Below, piece after piece: positions 42,880-52,219 of a stretch of DNA of 64,000 nt. Under the pieces are notes generated by a model that made no database searches, was not told the DNA's origin, and saw only the letters and a list, made by a program, of their open reading frames with translations. The translations under genes were made by a program, and so were the position numbers. Source of the stretch: Gammaproteobacteria bacterium (GTDB lineage: Bacteria > Pseudomonadota > Gammaproteobacteria > Xanthomonadales > Xanthomonadaceae); NCBI GenBank assembly GCA_025352045.1, contig JANXUD010000026.1, forward strand, positions 27,974 to 91,973, written 5' to 3'. Positions within the stretch are counted from its first letter, which is position 1, and every line of letters starts with the position of its first letter.

Positions 42880-43653
42880 ATGGCGCGGCGACTGGTCGGC
42901 GTCATGATCGACTGCGAGCGGGCCGCCATCGGGCCCGCCGCAGGATTCTGGAGCCAGGCCCTTGGCCTGCCCATCTCCGATCCCGACGAGGGCGGCGATG
43001 GCTGCTACGCCCTGCTCTCGCCGGGACCCGGCGGCCTCCATGTCGAGGTGCAGTCGGTCGAGCATGAGTCGCGCCTGCACCTGGACATCGAGTGCGATGA
43101 CATCGATGCCGAGGCCGATGCCCTGGAGGCCATCGGCGCGACCCGCATCGCCAATCCGCGCCAGCGCTGGTGGGTGATGCAGGCGCCGACCGGCCATCGC
43201 TTCTGCCTGGTGCGCAAGCGCGAGCGCGAAGTCGCAACGCGGCCGCGCCGCAGTAGCCTGCCCCTGCGACACCACAGCGTGCTGATCGCCCTGGTGATCG
43301 ACTGCCCCGGCGAATCGCTCGAACCCGCGCTGCGGTTCTGGAGCCAGGCGCTGGGCCGCGCGATCGCCAGCCGGGACCAGGACGGCGATGGCCGCTATGG
43401 GGAACTCGCCACCGGCCCCGACGAAGTCTTCCTGCTGTTGCAGCGCGTGGACCATGCCGCCCGCGTGCACCTGGACATCCAGGCCGACGATCTCGACGCC
43501 GAAGTCGCGCGCCTGGAAAACCTTGGCGCGACCCGCGAGTCCTTCCTCAAGCGCTGGTGGCTGATGCGCGCGCCCACCGGACACCGCTTCTGCGTCGTGC
43601 GCCAGCAGCCCGCGAAACCCGGCGTGCGGCAAAACACCTGGGGCCGCCGCTGA
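42880..43653 (+). CDS. Duplicated VOC/glyoxalase-like protein
   Basis: The 257-aa protein consists of two homologous halves of about 120 residues. Each begins with a conserved start (VGVMIDCERAAIGPAAGFWS; LIALVIDCPGESLEPALRFW), has LHLDIECDDIDAEADALEAI-like and VHLDIQADDLDAEVARLENL-like strands, and ends with APTGHRFCLVR and APTGHRFCVVR. It belongs to the glyoxalase-like (VOC) group. Metal-ligand positions cannot be fixed with certainty. It lies ten bases after the E2 stop, so it may be cotranscribed, but its function is unknown. Confidence 0.8.
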   Translation: MARRLVGVMIDCERAAIGPAAGFWSQALGLPISDPDEGGDGCYALLSPGPGGLHVEVQSVEHESRLHLDIECDDIDAEADALEAIGATRIANPRQRWWVMQAPTGHRFCLVRKREREVATRPRRSSLPLRHHSVLIALVIDCPGESLEPALRFWSQALGRAIASRDQDGDGRYGELATGPDEVFLLLQRVDHAARVHLDIQADDLDAEVARLENLGATRESFLKRWWLMRAPTGHRFCVVRQQPAKPGVRQNTWGRR

Positions 43654-43665
43654 GCCACGGCGGCG

Positions 43666-44220
43666 CTAGCGGGGTGCCTCCGCCTCGATCCGGTGCAATT
43701 CCGGCCCCATGCGCCGCTCGGCGGCACCGGCGGCTTCGAACAGCAGGTAGCCGAACGCCGCGAAGGCGGCGAGCAACAGCACCGCCGTCGCGGCATGCTT
43801 GGCGCCCATGTAGCGCATCGGCGGCAGGAAGGCGAGCAGCGCCAGGAGCCCGCCGACGATGGTCACCGCGTCGAAGCTCGCGCGTTGCCAGTAGCCACCA
43901 CCCAGGTGCAACCACATGCCGAACTCGTCGAAGGTGAGTGCCAGCCCGACCGCATAGATGGTCGCCACCAGCCGCGACGCGCGTTCCCGCGGACCCGAGA
44001 ACAGCAGCACGCCCCCTGCGATCGACAGCAGGATGATGCCGAAGTTGAGGTGGTGGATATGCGTCCCGCCCAGGAACAGGAACAGGTCGGGAAGCCGCCG
44101 CGTCATGATGAGCAACACAAGGATCCGCGTCGCCAGGAAGGTGGCGACGAAAATCGTGAGCACCCGCCGCGCCAGCCGACGGCGCAGTTCATGCCTCGAG
44201 TGCGGAGCGCGTTCGTCCAA
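43666..44220 (-). CDS. Small integral membrane protein, unknown
   Basis: The product is 184 aa if the TTG at 44220 is used. An Arg-rich N-terminus is followed by at least four hydrophobic segments. Between the first two is the short loop LGGTHIHHLNFG, with three histidines that could bind metal. No ribosome binding site is clear before the TTG, so a start a few codons later is possible. I do not recognise the family. The gene is convergent with the VOC gene, 12 bases away. Confidence 0.65.
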   Translation of the reverse strand: MDERAPHSRHELRRRLARRVLTIFVATFLATRILVLLIMTRRLPDLFLFLGGTHIHHLNFGIILLSIAGGVLLFSGPRERASRLVATIYAVGLALTFDEFGMWLHLGGGYWQRASFDAVTIVGGLLALLAFLPPMRYMGAKHAATAVLLLAAFAAFGYLLFEAAGAAERRMGPELHRIEAEAPR

Positions 44221-44262
44221 CCGGGGCGGCCGATCAGCGCGGCGCGCTGGCGCGCTGCCGCA

Positions 44263-44712
44263 TCATCGGCGGCAGAAGCCTTCGCCCGCGTGGATGGTCA
44301 GGCACTCGTGCTTGCCGGCCAGCCATTTCATGCCGGTCGCCTTGCCATCGGTGGCGTGGATGGATTCGGTCTTGCCTGCGCGCTCGAACTCGATCGCATC
44401 GCCCGCGCGCTTGCCGGCGAAGAATTTCATGCCGTCCAGGTCGCGGACGGTGATCTGGTAGCCGGTGTCCGACGATTCGATGTCGAGGAAGGTGCCTTCC
44501 GGGCCGGTCCACTTGCCGATCCACGCATCGGTGCCGGTCTTCGCGGCCGGCGTTGCCATGTCCGGGGGCGGCAGGACGGGTGCGGTGCCCGGTGGCGTGG
44601 CGGGCGCGGCGGGCCGGGCCTGCGCGACGGACGGCGCCGCGGGCCCGGCCTGCGGGTGGCAGGCAGCCAGGGTCAAGAGGAAAAGCGCGGCGACGGGGGT
44701 CCGGATACGCAT
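44263..44712 (-). CDS. Putative lipoprotein, unknown
   Basis: The 149-aa product starts at ATG 44712, seven bases after AAGGA. A lipoprotein signal (ALFLLTLAAC) is followed by a 45-residue Pro/Ala-rich linker and a compact domain beginning WIGKWTGPEGTFLDI. This resembles small lipocalin-like or copper-resistance-type beta domains, but the match is not firm. Two cysteines (HECLTI and GFCRR) lie near the end. It probably sits on an envelope membrane face. Its function is not known. Confidence 0.75.
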   Translation of the reverse strand: MRIRTPVAALFLLTLAACHPQAGPAAPSVAQARPAAPATPPGTAPVLPPPDMATPAAKTGTDAWIGKWTGPEGTFLDIESSDTGYQITVRDLDGMKFFAGKRAGDAIEFERAGKTESIHATDGKATGMKWLAGKHECLTIHAGEGFCRR

Positions 44713-44803
44713 GGGTGTGTCCTTGGGAGCGTGGCAGGAGATCATGGGGACTGTGGCATGAACGCGAGGTGCAGCGACACGGCAGACTGCGCGGTCGGCG
44801 GCC

Positions 44804-45739
44804 TCAATCCGCGGGGGACGCGACGGCAACGATCGGGCGCAGCTGCTCTTCCAGCGCGCGGGTCTGCGTGGTCACGACATCGCCGGTGTGGCGCGTGGAC
44901 TTGCGCTCGACCAGCATCAGGAGGCATTCGCGCTCGGCGACCGGGTTGTGCAGCACGCCCCGGGGCACGACGTGCAGCTCGCCGGGGCCCAGCTCGACCA
45001 CCCCGTCTTCGAATTCCAGCCGGAAGCGGCCCTCGAGGACGAAGAACAGCTCGTCCTCGTCCGCGTGGCGATGCCAGGCCAGCGTGCCCTGCACTTTCGC
45101 GACCTTGATGTAGCTGTCGTCGAGTTCGGCGATCACGCGTGGCGACCACAGTTCGCTGAGCGACCTGGCAATGTCGAGCGGGGACAGCGGCGATCGCGCG
45201 CGAGGCGCGCCGGGTTCGGGCACGAGGCGATCCGGATGCGGCCCTGCAAGCGCCTTCGTCATGAACACACTGTGCGGCGAATCCACGTACTGGGCGAATG
45301 GGCCGCAGGCGGCGAAGCCAAAACGCGCGTACAGCGACCGCGCTGGTGCAAACGCCTGCGCCGAGCCGGTTTCCAGGCTGAGGCGCGCGTAGCCGCGGCG
45401 CGCGGCCACGGCGAGCAGGTGCTCCATCATGCGCTTGGCGACGCCGGTGCCGCGGTGCGCTGGTGCAGTGCGCATGGACTTGATCTCGGCATGCGCCGGG
45501 TCGAGTTCATGCAGGGCGCAGCAGCCAAGCAGCTCGTCGCCGCGCCACGCGGCCCAGAAGTCGATGCCGGGTCCCTGCAGGCCATGCAGGTCCAGCGCAT
45601 GGATATCCTCCGGGGGCGAATGCAACTGCATGTCGTCGAGGTGCTGGCGCAGGAGCGCCTGCACGGCATCCGAGGCCAGACCCCCGTGCCGGATGTCCAC
45701 GTCCTGGCACCGGGGCGTATTCGTCAACGGCTGCATCAC
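44804..45739 (-). CDS. GNAT acetyltransferase-cupin fusion protein
   Basis: The product has 311 aa. Residues 1-165 form a GNAT domain with the acetyl-CoA loop RTAPAHRGTGVAKRMMEHLL and the terminal YARFGFAACGPF. Residues about 195-300 form a cupin with WHRHADEDELFFVLEGRF and the second motif VVPRGVLHNP, whose His-x-His...Glu...His set can bind metal. The start is GTG 45739 (ATG 45736 is next in frame). The GTGA overlap with the upstream small gene supports this position. The reading frame is continuous through the join, so this is a true fusion. The substrate is unknown. Confidence 0.82.
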   Translation of the reverse strand: MMQPLTNTPRCQDVDIRHGGLASDAVQALLRQHLDDMQLHSPPEDIHALDLHGLQGPGIDFWAAWRGDELLGCCALHELDPAHAEIKSMRTAPAHRGTGVAKRMMEHLLAVAARRGYARLSLETGSAQAFAPARSLYARFGFAACGPFAQYVDSPHSVFMTKALAGPHPDRLVPEPGAPRARSPLSPLDIARSLSELWSPRVIAELDDSYIKVAKVQGTLAWHRHADEDELFFVLEGRFRLEFEDGVVELGPGELHVVPRGVLHNPVAERECLLMLVERKSTRHTGDVVTTQTRALEEQLRPIVAVASPAD

Positions 45740-45981
45740 GCGGTGCTGGCGTCCCAGGCGATGTCGATGCCATCGCTGGCGGCAAGCGCCTTGCGCAGCA
45801 TCGCCACCAGGGCCGGATGGCCGCCGTTGGCCTCGAACATCGCCAGCGTCTGTTCGTCGATGAAGTAGTCGGTGTCGGTGGACGACTCTTCCTCGAGCTG
45901 CGCGACGAGGAAATCCAGTTCGTCCTCGCTGATGAAGCCGATGGTGGCGTCGTCGGCCTTGTTGCGGATGCGGATGGTCAT
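45736..45981 (-). CDS. Small acidic protein, unknown
   Basis: The 81-aa acidic protein (IGFISEDELDFLVAQLEEES, FIDEQTLAMF) starts at ATG 45981, seven bases after AGGA. Its stop overlaps the start of the GNAT-cupin gene, so the two are cotranslated. I do not recognise the family. Small acidic galactosyltransferase-associated or regulatory proteins can look similar. No signal peptide is present. Confidence 0.72.
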   Translation of the reverse strand: MTIRIRNKADDATIGFISEDELDFLVAQLEEESSTDTDYFIDEQTLAMFEANGGHPALVAMLRKALAASDGIDIAWDASTA

Positions 45982-46086
45982 TCGGAGTCCTGTTGGAGGG
46001 TGCGTGCGTGGTCGCGGGGCACCGGGCCGGGCAGTGGGCCTTCCGTTGCCGGGCAAGCCTACACCCGGCCCGGACCCGACACCATT

Positions 46087-46383
46087 TCAGCGCGTGCCGA
46101 AGCGCCGCGCGCGCAGGAACCAGGCGACCACCAGCACCACCAGGAACACATGGTAGGCAGCCAGCGTCGCGATCACCTGCGGCCAGAGCGACCCGGTGCC
46201 CTGGAAGGGAAGGAAGTAGGCCCAGCGCATGGCGAGCGCGCTGAGCACCAGGGCGATCGCCAGCGCGGTCAGGTCGAAGCGCCGCCGGCCGCGGCCGATC
46301 GCATGCGAACCGGGGTAGTTCCAGAACGCCCAGCCGAGGATGGCGAACCAGGGCGCGAACAGGATCAGTGCGAGGTTGGGCAT
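46087..46383 (-). CDS. Small membrane protein, unknown
   Basis: The 98-aa protein has three hydrophobic segments (LALILFAPWFAILGWAFW, FDLTALAIALVLSALAMRW, QVIATLAAYHVFLVVLVVAW), with Arg-rich ends that would face the cytoplasm. It starts at ATG 46383, 17 bases after the trpS stop, with no clear ribosome binding site, so it may depend on trpS transcription. The function is not known. Confidence 0.72.
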   Translation of the reverse strand: MPNLALILFAPWFAILGWAFWNYPGSHAIGRGRRRFDLTALAIALVLSALAMRWAYFLPFQGTGSLWPQVIATLAAYHVFLVVLVVAWFLRARRFGTR

Positions 46384-46399
46384 GCGGGCGTTGGCGCGC

Positions 46400-47770
<1,371 letters not shown>

Positions 47771-47867
47771 GGTCGCCGGGGGAACGATGCAGCCCGTAGT
47801 CTAGCGGCTAACCCCGTCGCGGCGGGTCGGGCGTTGGACTGGATGCATCCCTTCCGGAGTCCGCGCC

Positions 47868-48758
47868 ATGTCCCTGCCCCTGCCCTTCCGCGCCGCCGCC
47901 CGCCTGGCGGCCCTGTTGTTCGCCCTCTCGCCACTGGCCGCCTGCGCCAGCGGCGAACACCTGGTGGACGTGAATGTCGTGGACGTGGACCAGGGCGAGT
48001 TCCTGTCGCCGATCGGCTTCCACGGCCGTGACTGGATCGCCGGCCAACCCGGCCACCGCTTCTCCGTCACGTTGAGCAACCGCACCGGCGAGCGGGTACT
48101 GGCCGTGTTGTCGGTGGACGGGGTCAATGCCATCAGCGGCCAGACGGCTGGCGCCTCGCAGGCGGGCTATGTCCTGGATCCCTGGCAGCATGTGGAGATC
48201 CGCGGCTGGCGCAAGAGCTATTCAGAGATCGCCGAGTTCTATTTCACCGACCTGCCCGATTCCTATGCCGCGCGCACTGGGCGCCCCGACAATGTCGGCG
48301 TGATCGGCGTGGCCGCCTTCCGCGAGCGTCGGCCGGAGCCGGTGCCGTATGCACGGCCCGATGTCTACGCACCGCCCTACCCGGCGACCGGGTCGGTGGG
48401 GCCGTCTGCTTCGCCCTACGCGGACGCGGAGCGGCGCGCGGCGAAGGCACAGTCCGGCGCGGCGACCGGTGCCGCGGCCCCGTCGCTGAAGCGACAGCAG
48501 GAGGGCATGGCGGAGGGCGGTCGCGACGAAAATGCCGCCGAGAGCGGCGTGGCCCAGCAACTCGGCACCGGTCACGGCGAACGCCGCTACGATCCGGTCG
48601 CGCAGACTGGATTCGAGCGCGCGGGGTCGCGGCCCAACCAGGTGCTGTCGCTGTTCTATGACTCCTATGATGCGCTGGCGGCGCGCGGCGTCATCGCCGG
48701 CCGCCATTACGCCTCGCAGCCCCAGGCCTTCCCGCTGGGCTTCGTTCCCGATCCCTAG
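47868..48758 (+). CDS. Putative envelope lipoprotein, unknown
   Basis: The 296-aa protein has a lipobox-type signal (FALSPLAAC, Cys about residue 26). Residues 30-140 form a compact domain (VTLSNRTGERVLAVLSVDGV, YVLDPWQHVEIRGWRK) reminiscent of proteins that bind carbohydrate or other envelope ligands, but without a named family that I can confirm. The rest is Ala/Pro/Gly-rich and probably flexible. Its stop overlaps by three bases the convergent entericidin-like gene on the other strand. Confidence 0.75.
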   Translation: MSLPLPFRAAARLAALLFALSPLAACASGEHLVDVNVVDVDQGEFLSPIGFHGRDWIAGQPGHRFSVTLSNRTGERVLAVLSVDGVNAISGQTAGASQAGYVLDPWQHVEIRGWRKSYSEIAEFYFTDLPDSYAARTGRPDNVGVIGVAAFRERRPEPVPYARPDVYAPPYPATGSVGPSASPYADAERRAAKAQSGAATGAAAPSLKRQQEGMAEGGRDENAAESGVAQQLGTGHGERRYDPVAQTGFERAGSRPNQVLSLFYDSYDALAARGVIAGRHYASQPQAFPLGFVPDP

Positions 48759-48889
48759 TGCTTTCCGCTGGCGCCCTCGATGGCAGTGCCGGCCGACTTC
48801 ATGTCCTTGCCGACGCCGGCGACGGTGTGGCAGGCCGACAGGGCGGCCAGGGACAGCAGGGCAATGGCAAGGACTCGATTGCGACGCAT
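48755..48889 (-). CDS. Entericidin-like small lipoprotein (1)
   Basis: The 44-aa protein MRRNRVLAIALLSLAALSAC... has a signal peptide with lipobox (ALSAC) and mature part CHTVAGVGKDMKSAGTAIEG, the entericidin A/B pattern (C.T..G.GkD....G..I). It is too short for usual gene-calling thresholds but has a normal ATG at 48889 and stop TAG at 48755. Entericidins are small toxin/antidote-type lipoproteins linked to envelope stress. The second copy lies 134 bases upstream. Confidence 0.85.
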   Translation of the reverse strand: MRRNRVLAIALLSLAALSACHTVAGVGKDMKSAGTAIEGASGKH

Positions 48890-48977
48890 TGGGTGGCTCC
48901 GGGCGGGTTCAGCGGCAGTTTAGCTGGCCGTTCAGGAAACTGGCAACGGTCCCACCTTGCTGGCCCCACACAGCAAA

Positions 48978-49001
48978 AGGCCGGGCGCATGCGCCCGGCC
49001 T
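48978..49001 (-). terminator. Perfect palindromic hairpin after entericidin-like gene 2
   Basis: The 24-base perfect palindrome has arm AGGCCGGGCGCA repeated as complement. On the minus strand it is followed by TTTTGCT, giving an intrinsic terminator 23 bases after the second entericidin-like gene's stop. Confidence 0.75.
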
Positions 49002-49023
49002 CCTGTCTTTACTGCGTTCGGGC

Positions 49024-49161
49024 TCAGTTCTTGCCCGAGGCTTCCTGCACTTCCGTGCCAGCGGCCTTCACGTCCTTGCCGACGCCAGAAATGGTGTGGC
49101 AGCCGCCAAGGAACGCGGCGGAGCAGCTGAGCAGCAACAGGGTCAGGGTGAAACGCTTCAT
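49024..49161 (-). CDS. Entericidin-like small lipoprotein (2)
   Basis: The 45-aa product has a hydrophobic signal (FTLTLLLLSCSAAFLGGC) and mature part CHTISGVGKDVKAAGTEVQ, clearly related to the neighbour at 48755-48889 (shared CHT.xGVGKD.K.AGT). The ATG is at 49161, seven bases after GGAGGT, and the stop at 49024. A strong hairpin terminator separates it from the first copy, so the two are expressed separately or partly. The pair may be a tandem duplication of one entericidin-type gene. Confidence 0.85.
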   Translation of the reverse strand: MKRFTLTLLLLSCSAAFLGGCHTISGVGKDVKAAGTEVQEASGKN

Positions 49162-49243
49162 GGGAACCTCCAATGTCAGGGTGTTGGGCGGAGCAGCAGG
49201 ACCTACTCTACCGCCGCAAAACTGAACGCCACCCTGTCAACCG

Positions 49244-50173
49244 TCAATCGCGCATCAGCGTGGACTTGCCAAACAGGCTTTCGACCAGGTCCACGGCCAG
49301 CTGGGCCGTCTTGTTGTGCTCGTCGAAGGCCGGATTCAGCTCGACGATATCGATCGAACCCACCTGGCCCGTGTCGGCGATCATCTCCATGACCAGCTGG
49401 GCCTCGCGGTAGTTGGGGCCGCCGGGCACCGTGGTGCCGACGCCCGGCGCGATCGCCGGGTCGAGGAAGTCGACGTCGAAGCTCACGTGCACGTGGGTAT
49501 TGGCATCCACGCCTTCCAGCGCTTCCTCCATCGCCCGCTTCATGCCGATCTCGTCGATGTAGCGCATGTCGTAGATGTCGAGGCCGTGTTCCTTCACCAG
49601 CTGCTTCTCGCCTGCGTCCACCGAGCGGATCCCGACCTGGCGCAGGTCGGCGGCGCGAAGCGCGGGCGAGGTGCCGCCCAATCGCGTCAGCACTTCCGGG
49701 CCAACGCCGCACAGGCAGGCCACCGGCATGCCGTGCACGTTCCCGGAGGGGGTGACTTCATGCGTGTTGAAATCGGCATGCGCATCCAGCCAGAGCACGC
49801 GCAGCTGCTTGCCGGTGGCATCGCAATGCCTGGCCACGGCGGTGATCGACCCAACGCCCAGGCAATGGTCGCCACCGAGCAGGATTGGCAGCTCGCCGGC
49901 CGCCAGGCTCGCGGTCACCGCCTCCATCACCAGCCGGTTCCAGGCAACCACCTCCTCGAGGTGGCGATAACCGTCCACCGGCGGTTGCCAGGGATTGACC
50001 GGGCCACGCAGGTTGCCGTGGTCGACCACGCGCAGGCCGCGCTCGCGCAGCGCCTCGGCCAGGCCGGCCACGCGCAGCGCCTCCGGGCCCATGGATGCGC
50101 CGCGATGGCCGGCGCCGATGTCGGTCGGGGCCCCAATCAGGGCGATGGTGCGGGTGGTGTCGGCAGGCGCCAT
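49244..50173 (-). CDS. rocF: Arginase
   Basis: The 309-aa ureohydrolase contains all three metal-binding motifs: LGGDHCLGVGS, WLDAHADFN and SFDVDFLDP. It also has NVHGMPVACL of true arginases. It hydrolyses arginine to ornithine and urea in the cytoplasm with two Mn ions. Start ATG 50173 (MAPADTTRTIALIG) was chosen over an in-frame ATG at 50236 that adds non-family residues. A GT2 glycosyltransferase gene diverges from it. No other arginine-catabolism gene is visible nearby. Confidence 0.92.
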   Translation of the reverse strand: MAPADTTRTIALIGAPTDIGAGHRGASMGPEALRVAGLAEALRERGLRVVDHGNLRGPVNPWQPPVDGYRHLEEVVAWNRLVMEAVTASLAAGELPILLGGDHCLGVGSITAVARHCDATGKQLRVLWLDAHADFNTHEVTPSGNVHGMPVACLCGVGPEVLTRLGGTSPALRAADLRQVGIRSVDAGEKQLVKEHGLDIYDMRYIDEIGMKRAMEEALEGVDANTHVHVSFDVDFLDPAIAPGVGTTVPGGPNYREAQLVMEMIADTGQVGSIDIVELNPAFDEHNKTAQLAVDLVESLFGKSTLMRD

Positions 50174-50295
50174 GCGTCGGTCTCCGGGCTGGGCCGCAAG
50201 GGTAGCAGAGGCCACAGCCCTGCCAGCCGGCACCACGAAATGTGTTGAAATGCGCGTGGCATTCTCGCGAATTGCAGGACACCTAGCCTCACGCC

Positions 50296-51078
50296 ATGGA
50301 ATCGCCGAGCAAGCTGCCCCTGTCCGCCGTCGTCATCGCCAAGGACGAAGCGGACCGTATCGGCCGATGCATCGACAGCCTGGTCCCGGTCTGCAGCGAG
50401 GTGCTGGTGCTCGACTCGGGATCACGCGACGACACGGTGCGGATCGCCCGCGACGCGGGCGCCACCGTGGAACACCAACGTTGGCTGGGATTCGCGGCCC
50501 AGAAGAACATGGCCATCAGCCGCAGCCGCCACGAGTGGGTGCTCCTGCTCGACGCCGACGAATGGCTGGCCGAGGGCGCCGCCGAGGCGCTGGCCAAGCT
50601 GTTCCTGCACGACCGCGTCGACAGTTGCGATGCATGGATCCTGCGCCGACGAACGCACTTCCTGGGCACGCCATTGCGCCACGGCGGCTGGGGCCGGGAG
50701 CGCATGGAGCGCCTGTTCCGCCGCCGCTACCGCTACGCGCCGTCGCTGGTGCACGAGCGCCTTGACCTGCGTGGCGCCCGCATCGGCGAGTCGGGTGCGG
50801 GCATCGAACACGACACCGCACGCAATCGCGACGAATACCTGCGGAAACTCGACCGCTACGCCCACCTGTTCGCCGAGCAGCGCCACGCCGAGGGCCGGCG
50901 GGCAGGTCCGCTGTCCCCGGCACTGCACGCCCTGGCCTACGCCCTGAAGAACGCCGTGCTGCGCGGCGGATTCCTCGATGGACCTCGGGCCTGGCAGTAC
51001 CATGCGGCCCATACCCGGTACGTCTGGAACAAGTACCGCTACCTCCACGGGCTGTCTGCTGCATCTGCGCAGCATTGA
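50296..51078 (+). CDS. Family 2 glycosyltransferase, WaaE/KdtX-like
   Basis: The 260-aa GT2 protein has AVVIAKDEADRIGRCI, then VLVLDSGSRDDTVRIA, the metal site LLLDADEWLAE and FLGTPLRHGGWGRERMERLF. This last phrase is typical of the LPS-core beta-1,4-glucosyltransferase (WaaE) subfamily. It probably adds a sugar to lipid A-core on the cytoplasmic face. The next gene, also a glycosyltransferase, follows by nine bases on the same strand. No waaA or other LPS-core genes lie in the window, so the exact linkage is unknown. Confidence 0.86.
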   Translation: MESPSKLPLSAVVIAKDEADRIGRCIDSLVPVCSEVLVLDSGSRDDTVRIARDAGATVEHQRWLGFAAQKNMAISRSRHEWVLLLDADEWLAEGAAEALAKLFLHDRVDSCDAWILRRRTHFLGTPLRHGGWGRERMERLFRRRYRYAPSLVHERLDLRGARIGESGAGIEHDTARNRDEYLRKLDRYAHLFAEQRHAEGRRAGPLSPALHALAYALKNAVLRGGFLDGPRAWQYHAAHTRYVWNKYRYLHGLSAASAQH

Positions 51079-51087
51079 AAGGGGCTG

Positions 51088-52167
51088 ATGGGCTCGATCC
51101 TGTTCTGGGACGCTGCATGCCAGCGCCCCTACGATTCCCGCACGCGCCATGAACAGGCACTGGGCGGCACCGAGGCCATGGTGTCCCGGGTCGCCGACGC
51201 GCTCGGCGCCCTGGTCGTGCAACACAACCGCAGCGCGCCCAGCGGCCGCTACCTGCCACCCGGACGCGTCGAGGGCGTGGACGCCGTCGTCGTGGTGCGC
51301 GATCCCAGGGCGATCGCGACCGTGCACGCCCTGTACCCCGACGCCCGCCTGTACCTGTGGCTGCACGACCAGGTGCAGCCCTGGTCCACGCGCGGCCGCC
51401 GCCTGGTCGCCGAAGCGCGCGCACTCGCGGCCTCGCGCGCGACGCTCGTGTGCGTGTCGGACACGCAGCGCCTGGGCATCGAGGCCACGCTGCGGCGCAT
51501 TGGTCCGCCCGAGGGCGTCCGCGCGCTGACCATCTACAATGCAGTGGACGACACACTGCAGCCGGATGCCACGCCGGTCGATCCCGACCGCCTGCTGTTC
51601 TTCTCCTCGCCGAACAAGGGCCTGGCCCATGCCCTGGACGCCTTGGCGGCGATCCGCCGGCGCTGGCCGGCGATGCAGCTGGACATCGCCAATCCCGGCT
51701 ACAAGTCCGGCAGGCCGATCCACCAGCCCGGCGTGAACGTGCTCGGCGCGCTCGCCCCCGCGGACCTGCAGGCGCGCGTGCGTGGCGCCCTGTGCACCTT
51801 CTGTCCCAACTTCGCCTTGCCCGAGACCTTTGGCCTGGTGCTGGCCGAATCCCTCGCCGTCGGCACGCCCGTGCTGGCCTACGACTGCGGCGCGGCGATG
51901 GAAGTGGTCGGCGACCCGCGCCAGGTGCTGCCCGTTCCCGCGGGCGCGCGCGGCTATGAACGCATCGCGCGCGTCCTGGGGCCGCGACTTCGGCCGGCGC
52001 TGGCGCCCATGGCAGACCGGTGGGGCTTGTTCGACGCCTGCATCGCCCGGATCGGCGCGTGGCGCGCCGGGGACCGGCCGCGGCCCCGGCTGGATCCGCG
52101 GTTCCGGCTGGCGACGGTCGCGGAGCGATGGCGCACACTGCTGACAGGGGCTGACCGCCCGAATTGA
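51088..52167 (+). CDS. GT4-like glycosyltransferase
   Basis: The 359-aa protein has a Rossmann-like N-half that starts GSILFWDAACQRPYD and contains QALGGTEAMVSRVADALG. The C-half has LLFFSSPNKGLAHALDALAAI and the acidic donor site ALPETFGLVLAESLAVGTPV with a conserved Glu. These fit GT4 (GT-B) enzymes. The gene follows the WaaE-like gene by nine bases, so the two are probably cotranscribed and act on the same core oligosaccharide. Its sugar specificity is unknown. Confidence 0.85.
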   Translation: MGSILFWDAACQRPYDSRTRHEQALGGTEAMVSRVADALGALVVQHNRSAPSGRYLPPGRVEGVDAVVVVRDPRAIATVHALYPDARLYLWLHDQVQPWSTRGRRLVAEARALAASRATLVCVSDTQRLGIEATLRRIGPPEGVRALTIYNAVDDTLQPDATPVDPDRLLFFSSPNKGLAHALDALAAIRRRWPAMQLDIANPGYKSGRPIHQPGVNVLGALAPADLQARVRGALCTFCPNFALPETFGLVLAESLAVGTPVLAYDCGAAMEVVGDPRQVLPVPAGARGYERIARVLGPRLRPALAPMADRWGLFDACIARIGAWRAGDRPRPRLDPRFRLATVAERWRTLLTGADRPN

Positions 52168-52219
52168 ACCCCCTGCCCCGCCGGCGGTCCATGGCATGGC
52201 AACGAACCAAAGGCCTGGC

